Source: Symsagittifera roscoffensis (lineage: Eukaryota > Xenacoelomorpha > Acoela > Convolutidae). Taken from it: a DNA stretch of 64,000 bases. Of this stretch, positions 12,801 to 19,417 are shown piece by piece (positions within the stretch are counted from its first letter, which is position 1; the number at the start of each line of letters is the position of its first letter). Position numbers and translations under genes: made by a program. The DNA lies in NCBI RefSeq assembly GCF_963678635.1, contig NC_087067.1:23753547-23817546 (forward strand). Reading direction: 5' to 3'. The notes below the pieces were generated by a model. The model was not told the origin of the DNA, searched no databases, and was given only the letters and a program-made list of their open reading frames with translations.

Positions 12801-15661
12801 GCACAGTGTCCAATCGATCTTACTTTCAATTCCTCCTTCCCTACATAGATTTGTCCAATCAGGTCTTCGTCGCATGTTATCATCGTCTTGGTATAGATGT
12901 TGATTCCATCTATGTTTAGCATAACCTCGTGTGGACCGTAAGCTTCAGTGTATCTGTTATCAACACGTACCGACTTGCTGCCCCCTCTCGTGAGTAGTGC
13001 CCTGAGCGCTCTAGAAGTAGTTCGTGGACTTATTCCACTCAAGTAGTCTGCATACACGTCAATGTGCATTAACGTCTGGTCGCTCGGCTCGCTCAAGTTT
13101 CTAGTCACCTCGTGGCCGCCCACTGTGATTATCGACATTATTCTTGCTCCGATTTTCGATATTCCAAAGGGTTTACCTGTCACCATTTTCACGGTGTTAC
13201 AATTCCCGTTCTTTGTTGAGCCCGTTCTAGCCTCTGGTACTACGTTCGTTCCGGTTAATGCTTCGTTAAAATTCTGTCTCTCGATCTCCAACTTTAGTCG
13301 TTGCTCTATTTCTTTCGCAGCCAGATCTTGTTTCACTTTGGCAATTGCTTCCGTCGCCGCTCTCTCATAATTTATCTCTAGAGAGCTCCCGGCCGCGGAC
13401 TCTAACGCACCGCTAACATGTGTTACAGCTTTCACTGTCTTCGTCGGCAATTCGGTGTTTGGTGCCCCTAAGTTCCTAGATTCGAACTCGTTTTGCCTGT
13501 TCCGCTGATTCTGCACCGCCGCTAATGCCAACTTATGTTTGGGGTGATTCTGGTCCTTGACCGCTTCCCAGAACAAGGGACAATCCATTCTGAAGTGCCC
13601 CTCCTGGTTACAGAAAAAACATCTGGCGCCTATCTTGATGATTAAGCCATTATAGTACTCGTGTTCCTCCATCTGACTCATGTCCTCCTCATCCGGTGCA
13701 TAACCTAGGCTCTTCATGCCTTGTTTGTACGTTGTGCAATCAGCCACATGATGATCCGCTGACCCGCAGTTCGCGCATGATCTGCGCTTATCCATATCAT
13801 CTCTAGGTTTGTACCATGATGACCTCTGGGGTTGGCTTCCCCCTTGCGTGTTCCTGTTTTCAGAATATGAGTACTTCTTAGGTTTCATCAGCATGTATTC
13901 TCTTGATTTCTGTCTCATTTCTTCTGGGGTGGGTGCGCTGTCCTTCGACAACGTGTAGTATGTTGCTAACATTGTCCTTAAGTCATCACTTTTCACCCCA
14001 TCAATGAACTTCGAGGCAATGCTAAAGTTCCGTCTGTTTGTCGACTCCTCTGGGTCACTCCTCCTTCTCAAGCTCTCGAGGTCATCTAGGAACCGATCTA
14101 TTGACTCGTCGTCCCTCTGTCTCCTTTTTTCAAATCGCATCATCGCTTGATGACCCTTCATGCCTGAGCCGAATCTGTTCAACAGTATTTCAAAGATTTT
14201 GTCCGCGGTGTCGCGTTCTTCTTCTTTCTTCGCAACCACACACTTTAATGCCGTGCCTTCTAAATTGCTGAGTATGGCTGTGCACGCTTGTCTTTCGTCA
14301 CTCAAGTTATCTTGCTCTAGATGTAGTCTCATCACTTCCACCCAAGTGTCAATGCATCCATCGGAGTCATCTTTGAATTCTTTTGGCTTCTTGAATGTTT
14401 TTCTTGATTTTCCCTCTCTCCTGTCGCTCGAGTCAGTGTTCCTCGTGGCGAAGGCCTCTAGAGTCCTGTTCATCATCTCCCAAGTGCTGGCCCATGTCAT
14501 AGCATCCGGTCCTGAGTTGCTGTTGGCTGTTGAATCTCCCGGACCAGTCGTCGTGTTCGACGTTCCACTCTTCATTATTGTTTTCGCAGCTGTTGGTGCT
14601 ATGCTTATCGCATCCCTGGGTATGGGCAACGGTGTCGATTGCCGTTTGTTTCTTTGTGGTTCTACAAAATCAACTCTGGTGCCTTGCGTACGATCCGCTG
14701 CCGGTCTCTCTTGTGGTGTAGAACCTCTCAAGATTGCATCCAACTTCGCCTGTATTGCACACGAACTCTCTGCTTGACTCTTGCTCATTGTGTCCATTCT
14801 CCTTTCCAGGCTCCCTAATTGGCTGTTAACATCATCATATCGGTTCTTCAACTGTTGCATGTCTGTTTTGATGTTCTTTTCTCGTTCTTCATTGGTGGCC
14901 TCTACCTTGTCTGACATTTCCTTGAGTCTCTCCTCTGTTGCCTTAGCTAGATTAAAATAACTGTCTAGATACTCGTGCTTGTTGTATCTTATCTCCTTTT
15001 TTATCACCTCTCTGTCTTCTTCACTGTTCTTAAGTCTTTTGTCGATCTGATTTAATTTCGCCAACAAATCGCCCAGCTCAATGGTAGTCTCTTCATGGTC
15101 AGCCGTGGGTTTCTCTTCGGCCATAGCCTCTGCTTTAGCTTGTTCCTCATTCTGGCCGGTTTCTGTCGCTTTCGTGCTCACTGTACCAAATGTTCGTGCT
15201 CTTTCTGCTTTTGGCTCTTCAGTCACGTTTTCTTTCGTTTTTATTCCGAACATTATTCCCAATTTTTCCGTAAAAGATGTCCTCTTTACTTGAGAGTCTT
15301 CTTTCACCGTTTCTTCGGTGTTGCTTATTGCATCTTCCGCGTCATCTATCGGTGAGAACTCTATGGGTTTCTGGTTCGGTTCCTCTGTATTGGGCATTGG
15401 AGTTGACTCTGTCGCCATTTTCCCTGTTTCATCCACACTTTGATCGGGTGTCTCTAGATCAATCTCGATGGTGGGTTCTACTCTCTCCCCTTCCGTGCCC
15501 TCTTTCGCCCTGTTCTCCGCTGTACTCCTTGTGCTGACCATGTTAACTGAAAAGTTCTTCTTTGTTATCTTCGGACCCATTGGTGTTGCTTTGCTTAGCG
15601 ACGAATTATACTTAGCTTCGGTCGATCTTCTTTCAGCTACCGGTACCCTGCTCCGCCTCAT
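6860..15661 (-). CDS. gag-pol: Copy A gag-pol polyprotein, looks whole
   Basis: Single open frame of 2,933 codons carrying the structural and replication proteins of a Ty3/gypsy-type element. In order: charged N-terminus; coiled coil (about 195-295); capsid-like region (about 427-560); two CCHC zinc knuckles (629-642 and 681-694); aspartic protease with DTGA at 988; reverse transcriptase with FCCDFRYLN near 1367 and YVDD at 1474; RNase H with LDTDAS near 1622; a long charged linker; integrase with HHCC (about 2164-2202) and catalytic D2230, D2289, E2325, i.e. DD35E; a GPY/F-like module near 2460 (KKWRGPF); an acidic tail; and a C-terminal macrodomain-like segment (about 2790-2933). Order RT-RH-IN is the Ty3 arrangement. 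Gag and pol are fused in one frame, so no frameshift is needed. No dUTPase or chromodomain was recognised. The first ATG (15661) fits the B and C starts only loosely. Confidence 0.95.
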   Translation of the reverse strand: MRRSRVPVAERRSTEAKYNSSLSKATPMGPKITKKNFSVNMVSTRSTAENRAKEGTEGERVEPTIEIDLETPDQSVDETGKMATESTPMPNTEEPNQKPIEFSPIDDAEDAISNTEETVKEDSQVKRTSFTEKLGIMFGIKTKENVTEEPKAERARTFGTVSTKATETGQNEEQAKAEAMAEEKPTADHEETTIELGDLLAKLNQIDKRLKNSEEDREVIKKEIRYNKHEYLDSYFNLAKATEERLKEMSDKVEATNEEREKNIKTDMQQLKNRYDDVNSQLGSLERRMDTMSKSQAESSCAIQAKLDAILRGSTPQERPAADRTQGTRVDFVEPQRNKRQSTPLPIPRDAISIAPTAAKTIMKSGTSNTTTGPGDSTANSNSGPDAMTWASTWEMMNRTLEAFATRNTDSSDRREGKSRKTFKKPKEFKDDSDGCIDTWVEVMRLHLEQDNLSDERQACTAILSNLEGTALKCVVAKKEEERDTADKIFEILLNRFGSGMKGHQAMMRFEKRRQRDDESIDRFLDDLESLRRRSDPEESTNRRNFSIASKFIDGVKSDDLRTMLATYYTLSKDSAPTPEEMRQKSREYMLMKPKKYSYSENRNTQGGSQPQRSSWYKPRDDMDKRRSCANCGSADHHVADCTTYKQGMKSLGYAPDEEDMSQMEEHEYYNGLIIKIGARCFFCNQEGHFRMDCPLFWEAVKDQNHPKHKLALAAVQNQRNRQNEFESRNLGAPNTELPTKTVKAVTHVSGALESAAGSSLEINYERAATEAIAKVKQDLAAKEIEQRLKLEIERQNFNEALTGTNVVPEARTGSTKNGNCNTVKMVTGKPFGISKIGARIMSIITVGGHEVTRNLSEPSDQTLMHIDVYADYLSGISPRTTSRALRALLTRGGSKSVRVDNRYTEAYGPHEVMLNIDGINIYTKTMITCDEDLIGQIYVGKEELKVRSIGHCAMLEEDAMHIGTEADVTGHVLDISGKKTQLRGLLDTGAVLSVIPIETWERMGFNKDDLIDSRIRLSAANKGALRVLGRTPIIALNLGERNLWMSFIVVENLDESDQFILGRDFIRNFDVTIDLNNAMFRIRNPDRRYAIKPVNLIMANENKAPVFLSRRVRLKANEAAIVSLRMKNYNELSDNKQVCIVPNPNSQSAAVLGRSFSITKSGLCVSVLLNTLDIPITIQRGRKLGYALPVKTRYETIENLKQNEVVDCPNHRDKICYLRRLQKIKYSSGLIKSLKSETDDGLSSCSNFPERPTLDEMQTDKPVLPEIEHLRGKLKDEQLEAIKDVLERNEEVFSRHKADIGCCNFVEHEIELEENAVPHREGARRMTPHKSDACRKEIETLLEYDMIEPSKSPWACGVVMAKKKGDQLRFCCDFRYLNSVTVKDAYPIPRIDESLSKLGDAKFFTTLDLGSAFWQVPLRKQDRDKTGFACELGLFQWKRMPFGLCNATATFQRLMAHALIGVTKKYGNLVMCYVDDVVIATPTLEDHIERLDEVFACMKRSGLKCKPSKCEILKDSIKYLGRMVDKHGIRPDPDAVEAVLTWKSPKTEHQLMSFLGFANYYREFIKGYADKVYPMQQLMRHKGKKFTWNNAAEESFQRIKKELCEAPVLGMPTEKGMYVLDTDASVVAISGVLHQEQEWNGKTVLRPIAYGSKVLSDTEMKYGAPKAEMFAVVTFVEKYRAYLGSEPFKLRVDNRALSWLKTYSMDQSYIGRWIVRLDGYNMIIEHRTRDKHQNADSLSKKTEFYERQEQREADRPEIKDGFSFMDKETYDSLPLTRWLDKSGKPIEDHPELPKESLEKTILKKSRGIPVGIMLKSKIVRETLKAKGHDLTQVEEGTVQIDEDLMRLLEKLSDDKPVIQGKSQEAPELTILRREKTVNNTDVSKGITTDSKEVVRSLVEKIPEKILEQTKVRDKKVTFREEIEHLGLDQESGEWSRFMKEDETGEGKLSGERKEWDEDSDESSEDQDSLCMILAEEKMRQHDRELQTDPSSGTYNLEMQEVRGGTELEKIAVSRKPLRELSCNSNVRTNLVPEDDMKIMKRIICVKLSDDIHNPGEMNGQIMALKEHVKARYRLSDLIRAQKNDKMTSNLSKWIHSGVKEKGELEEDSYKILSQFYKEKRDLLYHTAEGVVACKRRDEEKILHKHNLIILPQLYQTEVLFRSHDQMGHQGIDKVQQRILHRFDWPGMRKACERWVNACLACLQVKDPRKMKFPLKSVESSEFNEVVQIDHQKICMTESGYNQVLVIIDHFTKLAEAVPCQTASAEETCDHLITHWISRYGCPMTFQSDNGKAFVGDLTKELMKRSHIAQAHSTTYHPQTNGLVERQNRTLVNMLRVYCSRYMTDWDKYLPQVVGAYNSTQHSTTGISPFMMLTGRERAMPLTFFYPEYEGKRTSPQAYVKEAIKRQQELNELCRRNTAQAQTRQRKKYDEKILRAKPYEVGQYVWVFQNVIPPKGTKKLLKKWRGPFMITEVHQQGRFYRLSTGRAAHYENLKPHVPSPEDWCLPKDMEGLDYLVVEPACEVNEKGTREKNDGNENLSLDDNEKIEVESDAGSFVEEDWNDPEQNEVPKWMEPDRPTPPETRTGNRKRTGMRYNRYGDDFLIDKIQPEKLSDELLGVGELEAGEEWQVIDDGGHYPQDDYSTPEVETDLEQGEIERRENTNLRILEWMRDVKDEGHEGQSMQQVDVSAAKYMKTAEPLFGWTATDRPLDIPKDNSDPTTSTGTSINIFVRGVGVGLTHTENSMIKKLKEVRETSGLELEEEEPEPTIGRNFKTKFEIPNEYSENIMITDSDFILSNRTSAICITADMSFKSRLEADFKTEYQNVEFLFRQRPGLGGMAALPPSVAQVPGKYLCFLVTRVNDRNTIDPEHVILALTRLRDFMIERGILEVSVPVYDPNRGKLSSRELYAILHVVFAETEIVVHLHKKYYLSIA
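6863..7300 (-). other. Macrodomain-like C-terminal segment of copy A gag-pol
   Basis: The last ~145 residues follow the pattern of OARD1/TARG1-type macrodomains: a DSDFI start, then a strand ending ICITAD, a charged helix, GGMAAL, GKYLCFLVT, a helix LTRLRDFMIERG, a strand VSVPVYD, and a final helix and strand with FAETEI. The lysine used by TARG1 after the VT strand is R in this copy but K in copy C. The position of TARG1's catalytic Asp appears to be G. Fold assignment is by motif memory, not by a search. Confidence 0.55.
7465..7474 (-). promoter_or_regulatory. Internal polypurine-tract-like motif before the macrodomain (copy A)
   Basis: Sense strand TTTTTGTCCGGGGAGTGGGG, coding FVRGVG here, a reading frame different from that used in the linker copies. 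Followed by further G-rich sequence (GGGGGTAGGA). Conserved at the same place in B (30791-30800) and C (51804-51813). Confidence 0.55.
9806..9869 (-). promoter_or_regulatory. Internal polypurine-tract-like decamers, RH-IN linker (copy A)
   Basis: GTCCGGGGAG occurs twice on the sense strand, at 9806-9815 and 9860-9869, inside the linker between RNase H and integrase. The same decamer forms the polypurine tract before the 3' LTR of copy C. In the linker it codes LSGE in one occurrence and a different residue string in the other. Confidence 0.5.
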
Positions 15662-15950
15662 TATTTACAATTGTTATTATTTACAATATTTTTATCTACA
15701 AAAATTCTATTCTAAGGTTTAAAAACTCCAAGGAAAAAAAAATTAATAATTCGCTAAAAACAATTTTTCTTGAACTCTTGTAAGCTCTTTCGTGTTAGGT
15801 TAGGATAGGGAACGTGTTGAACGTGTTGTTATACTTGGTGCTTCAACCTAACCTATTACTTTTGTAGTACCCCCTTCCTAATGCTGTTCCAAGACTTTCT
15901 CTTTACCGTCCCAAGACCGTTCAGCGTTGTCCCTGTACTTCTCGTTGGTA

Positions 15951-16475
15951 CCTTTAGACCAGCGTCCCAAGACCAGCGTCCCAAGACCAATGGCCCAAGA
16001 CTAACGTCCCAAGACTAACGTCCCAAGACTAACGTCCCAAGACCTATGTCCCAAGACTAACGTCCCAAGACCAACGTCCCAAGACTAACGTCCCAAGACC
16101 AATGGCCCAAGACTAACGTCCCAAGACCAATGTCCCAAGACTAATGTCGCAAGACTAACGTCCCAAGACCAATGGCCCAAGACTAACGTCCCAAGACCAA
16201 TGTCCCAAGACTAATGTCCCAAGACTAACGTCCCAAGACCAATGGCCCAAGACCAACGTCCCAAGACCAATGGCCCAAGACCAACGTCCTAAGACCAATG
16301 TCCCAAGACCAATGGCCCAAGACCAATGTCCCAAGACCAACGTCCCAAGACCAATGGCCCAAGACCAACGTCCCAAGACCAATGGCCCAAGACCAACGTC
16401 CTAAGACCAATGTCCCAAGACCAATGGCCCAAGACCAATGTCCCAAGACCAACGTCCCAAGACCGTTTCGTACCA
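15951..16475. repeat. 14-bp minisatellite in copy A leader
   Basis: About 37 tandem units of the type CCCAAGACCAACGT, alternating between ...AACGT and ...AATGG variants, so a 28-bp higher-order unit is visible. More degenerate units continue to about 16590. On the element's sense strand the unit reads like GTCTTGGGAC. Copies B and C carry quite different tandem repeats in the same region. Confidence 0.9.
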
Positions 16476-17513
16476 AGACTGCTCTGGCCCAAGACTGCCC
16501 CAAAGCTGCACTGTCCCAAGACTGTGTTGCTCCAAGACTGTCCCCAGACTGCAATGTCCCTAGACTAGTTCGGTACTGTCCCAAGACTTGTCACTGAGTG
16601 TCTGGATATAGGATTTCTTTCTTCTTCGTTGTAGGGACTTCTTGGTTGTCTGTACCTTGTACCACCACTCAAGCTCTAGTGAAAATTTTCCCAAAAACCC
16701 TCTCTTGGTTGCCAAATCTGGCCCCCCTTTTTTAGTTACCTCTTTTTGAATGTTCCCAGCAATTGGGAGCCAAAACTTGTGTGCAGGTATCTTGTGATCA
16801 CCTGTTTGTATTAAAAACCAATCGCAAATCTTCCCCAAAACGCAACAATGTATATAGAAAAAATAAAATTTTATACCGAAAAAAAAAAAAAAAAACAAAA
16901 CAGAGTAATCAACCCACCTAAAATTCAAAGGAGACAAATGTCAACCTTCTTTCAAAAAAAAATGTCTGGTACCTAATTGCCACGCGTTTTCCTCCCCCCA
17001 CTAGTTGTCTTATGAGGTGTCACGAAAACTGTCTATATCCGTTCCCCCCTACCGATCCAACCAGCGTACCAATCTTAACTCGAGATAAGTTTTGGATGTC
17101 CACCTATTGTTACCACGCGTGTTGATGGCTAATGTAACTAAATCAACGATGTCGATTAACTAGTTACTCTAATTCCCCCCTTTTTACAATTTACAACCGC
17201 CAACCTCTAACCTAACCAGTCCCCCTGCTAACCTCCCCCCTGTTCAGCCCCCCTCTTAAGCCGAAAAATCCCTTAAGCGCCGGGTGCTAAACCTCTCTTG
17301 AGAAAACCGTAGACCTGTTTCCAGGTCTGCTTGAGTAAAAACTGCCTCAAAACAATGGGATTCCGCTTATCCAATTTTACACTTATTTCTTATAATGTAA
17401 TGTGGATTCTAACGATACCCGTTGTCCGACCTGAGAACACCCTTGTGCGTCCTCTTGTGGTGGCCCTGTGCTGGTTGTCTCTGTTCTGCCCTTGACAGCA
17501 GACCCACTTTCCC

Positions 17514-17611
17514 ACTCGACTGGTCACCTCTTCCAATCAAGTCTCTTGGTGGTCCGTTTCGATCCTTGTGAACCTCTTTCCCACTCGACTGGTCACCCTT
17601 TCCAGTCAAGT
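17514..17611 (-). repeat. Duplicated leader hairpin (copy A)
   Basis: Two units 69 bp apart. Each has a 10-bp stem and a 9-base loop: arms ACTCGACTGG (17514-17523) with CCAATCAAGT (17533-17542), and ACTCGACTGG (17583-17592) with CCAGTCAAGT (17602-17611). On the sense strand all pairs form, with G-U wobbles. Duplication of a hairpin in the leader parallels copy C, though the sequences differ. Confidence 0.55.
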
Positions 17612-18079
17612 CTCCCAGTGGTCCGGTTGGGTCGCAATCTATCTAAAAACCCTTAACAACGCCCCCCACTCGGGCACCCTACCAAGGTCACTGCTAGTCG
17701 ATCGAAAAATTGCTAGATTGATCGAAACGATCGGTCTTGTAAAACAGTATGTGTATACTATTTAATTAATACAAAGGTTCGATCCAACTAATTTGGTATC
17801 AAAGTCACTGTCTTTTTTCGTTTTATAGTTTTTGTTCCTATTTGTTTTCCTTTTTTGCTCGTGTTTTTGTCCCCCTGGTTGCCCCCCTTTACTCGGTTAG
17901 CTAAGCCTCGTTCGGAGAGCGTACCAGGAAGTTTTCTTGAGTTTTCTTAAAAAGCTATCACGGTACAACCGGAAGGTTTACACGTTCCCGCTGAACCGTA
18001 CCACCGGTACTCTAGAATGGGCATGTAGCCCGGAGCTGTGTCAAGTGGGTTCGACTCCGTAGTCATGATGTCGTAAAAA

Positions 18080-18094
18080 CACCCAGGAGCGCCA
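18080..18094 (-). promoter_or_regulatory. Primer binding site (copy A)
   Basis: TGGCGCTCCTGGGTG on the minus strand, 11 bases after the LTR end. It begins with TGG, complementary to a tRNA CCA end. The same 15 bases stand at this position in copies B and C. The priming tRNA would end CACCCAGGAGCGCCA, with G as the discriminator base; I cannot say which tRNA that is. Confidence 0.85.
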
Positions 18095-18105
18095 TAAAAA
18101 CACTA

Positions 18106-18991
18106 TGTAACATTCGTCTACTACAGTCACACATGAGGCTTAAGAAAAATAGGCCCTATAACTATTGGCTCGGGAGTCAGGGACACTATCTCTTGTGTTT
18201 TTCCGCCTCAAATCAGTCGGAGCCAATTCGGTTCGCTTGTGACATGAGACTACGACCCGTTACAGCTTAAAGGCTACTACTAAAATATCCCCCCACTCTA
18301 GAATTAAAAACGTCCCCATACTTAGGTCTCGGGATACCCAAAATACATGAACGCCGTTAAAAACCGGGTCGGAACAATCCGCTTAGTTACTTTTTATTGG
18401 ACAGTGGAACTTTGATCCATTTCAGATGGATCAACCTAAAACTCGCCTTATCTCAACATAACTATCATAAAATACACTCGAGAAATTTAAATTGGAACTT
18501 ACATATCGACGCACTTGAGTATGAGGAGTAAGTTATAACTGAGCAGCTTGAGAATTAAATAATATAACTAAATAAGTTTTAAGGCCAATTAGTTTCAATA
18601 ACAGAAGTAAGTTTTGTCTCTAGAATCAAAGTCTCTGAATGAACCCTTTGGACACTCGAGTTGTCCACTCTTCCATTCAGAGTCCACTCCTTTCCATTCG
18701 AATAATTGTTCTGTCTCAAGTCCGTATTCGATTCTCCTGTTTTCAGGACAAGACAGCTCTACTCTCTTGATATTTCGTATCGAGAAATTGCGAATAGCAA
18801 TTTCCTGCCTTTTTCTTGAGTAGTTTCCCGCAATTGTTAATTCGGGTGTTCTCATTTCTGACTTTTTCATTTTCAGTTGGTTCGAGAAAATTGAGCATGA
18901 CAGGCTCGATTCGAATTTTGCAAAATTAAAATTTCACTCCAAAATTACGTATTTCTCAAGGTCAAACCCCCAGACATGACCGACTGGCACA
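18106..18991 (-). repeat. Copy A 5' LTR (886 bp)
   Basis: On the minus strand it starts TGTGCCAGTCGG at 18991 and ends GAATGTTACA at 18106, giving TG...CA termini. Length agrees with the 884-bp LTR of copy C. The first ~700 bp align with the D LTR at 39539-40251, at very roughly 75-85% by eye. The LTR carries an AATAAA signal (18393-18398) preceded by a strong stem-loop. It is followed after 11 bases by the primer binding site. The + strand neighbour at 18992 switches abruptly to the LTR of copy B. Confidence 0.88.
18393..18434 (-). promoter_or_regulatory. LTR stem-loop followed by poly(A) signal (copy A)
   Basis: The arms TTGATCCAT and ATGGATCAA (18412-18434) form a perfect 9-bp stem with a 5-base loop. 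Fourteen bases downstream on the sense strand is AATAAA (18398-18393). The same arrangement occurs in the D and C LTRs, with altered but still pairing arms in C. Position inside the LTR suggests the R region and 3' end formation. Function is inferred. Confidence 0.6.
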
Positions 18992-19390
18992 TTAATTAAC
19001 ATCCAGATTCATTTTCAGATAATGAGAAGCTAGGAGTTGAGGGAAAGGGTTGATCCATCGTCGATGGAGATGATGATTTTTATCTACTTAAAAACAATAG
19101 TAATACAACAAACAGTAGTAGCCCTGTTTCTAGGAGTGACCTCGTGGTCTGAGCATACTGAGACCCAGCCATGAGCTCACTATTCTTGCATATAATTAAG
19201 TTAATTTGAGTGTTTTGACCGAAGCCGGAAACAGTAACGTTTTTGTCGACCCGATGTTAGGAAAACCACCAAAAGAACTGGCTTCGGCAGAGACGGTGAA
19301 AATCATGTAGAGCTGTGTTTAGACGCTAGCCAGTCGTTTTAGAACCTTGCTTTAATTTCCGTCGATATGTACTTCCGGGCGAATGTTACA
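18992..19390 (+). repeat. Copy B 5' LTR, 3' part only
   Basis: Ends CGGGCGAATGTTACA at 19390, like the C LTR, followed 12 bases later by the primer site. It aligns with the last ~400 bp of the C LTR through shared blocks such as GAGACGGTGAAAA and CCAGTCGTT. The start of the LTR is absent because copy A begins at 18991. A weakened form of the LTR stem-loop (TCCAT/ATGGA) is visible near 19055-19070. Confidence 0.82.
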
Positions 19391-19402
19391 TAGATGTTTT
19401 CA

Positions 19403-19417
19403 TGGCGCTCCTGGGTG
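19403..19417 (+). promoter_or_regulatory. Primer binding site (copy B)
   Basis: TGGCGCTCCTGGGTG, 12 bases after the LTR end and identical over 15 bases to the sites in A and C. Confidence 0.85.

Larger units (their letters stand above)
15662..18079 (-). other. Copy A leader (5' untranslated region)
   Basis: About 2.4 kb between the primer site and the gag start, with no convincing gene. Reading from the primer site it holds: TAGCTTTTTAA at 17947-17957, shared with B and C at about the same distance; an A-rich tract (about 17811-17870); a duplicated hairpin (17514-17611); GGACAACGGGTATCGTT at 17411-17427, shared in part with B and C; a second A-rich run (about 16856-16900); and the 14-bp minisatellite (15951-16475). 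Long ORFs in the minisatellite (for example 16155-16584, minus) are repeat artefacts. Shared blocks are the best candidates for packaging or translation signals. Confidence 0.7.
1..18991 (-). mobile_element. Copy A: giant Ty3/gypsy-type LTR retrotransposon, 3' part beyond the left edge
   Basis: Read on the minus strand the order is 5' LTR (18106-18991), primer site, 2.4-kb leader, gag-pol (15661 down to 6860), a 0.4-kb gap, and ORF2 from 6445 to the left edge. By comparison with copy C, roughly 2.5 kb of ORF2, about 0.75 kb of 3' untranslated DNA and a 0.88-kb LTR should lie left of the window, for a total near 23 kb. Its outer end (18991) abuts the cut-off 5' LTR of copy B in head-to-head orientation, so A most likely inserted into B's LTR. 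Gag-pol looks whole and ORF2 has about one or two breaks, so A is fairly young. Boundaries inside the window are firm; the total length is inferred. Confidence 0.9.

Noticed and set aside
6860-15661. dUTPase or chromodomain in gag-pol
   Set aside because: No recognisable motifs; the segment after integrase is an acidic linker followed by the macrodomain-like end.
15790-15870. Telomere-like TTAGG/AACCTAACC repeats
   Set aside because: Only a few scattered copies (also near 17205 and 51125), too short for telomeric DNA.
15951-16590. CRISPR-like array or a repeat protein gene (minus-strand ORFs of 75-119 codons)
   Set aside because: Short 14-bp units without unique spacers; the ORFs are a by-product of the repeat being open in several frames.
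18080-18094. tRNA gene fragment
   Set aside because: Only the 15-base complement of a tRNA 3' end is present, directly beside an LTR end: it is a primer binding site.
18106-19390. A 1.3-kb DNA transposon with inverted ends TGTAACATTCG...CGAATGTTACA
   Set aside because: The inverted ends are the 3' ends of two LTRs in opposite orientation, each followed by a primer site and its own element.
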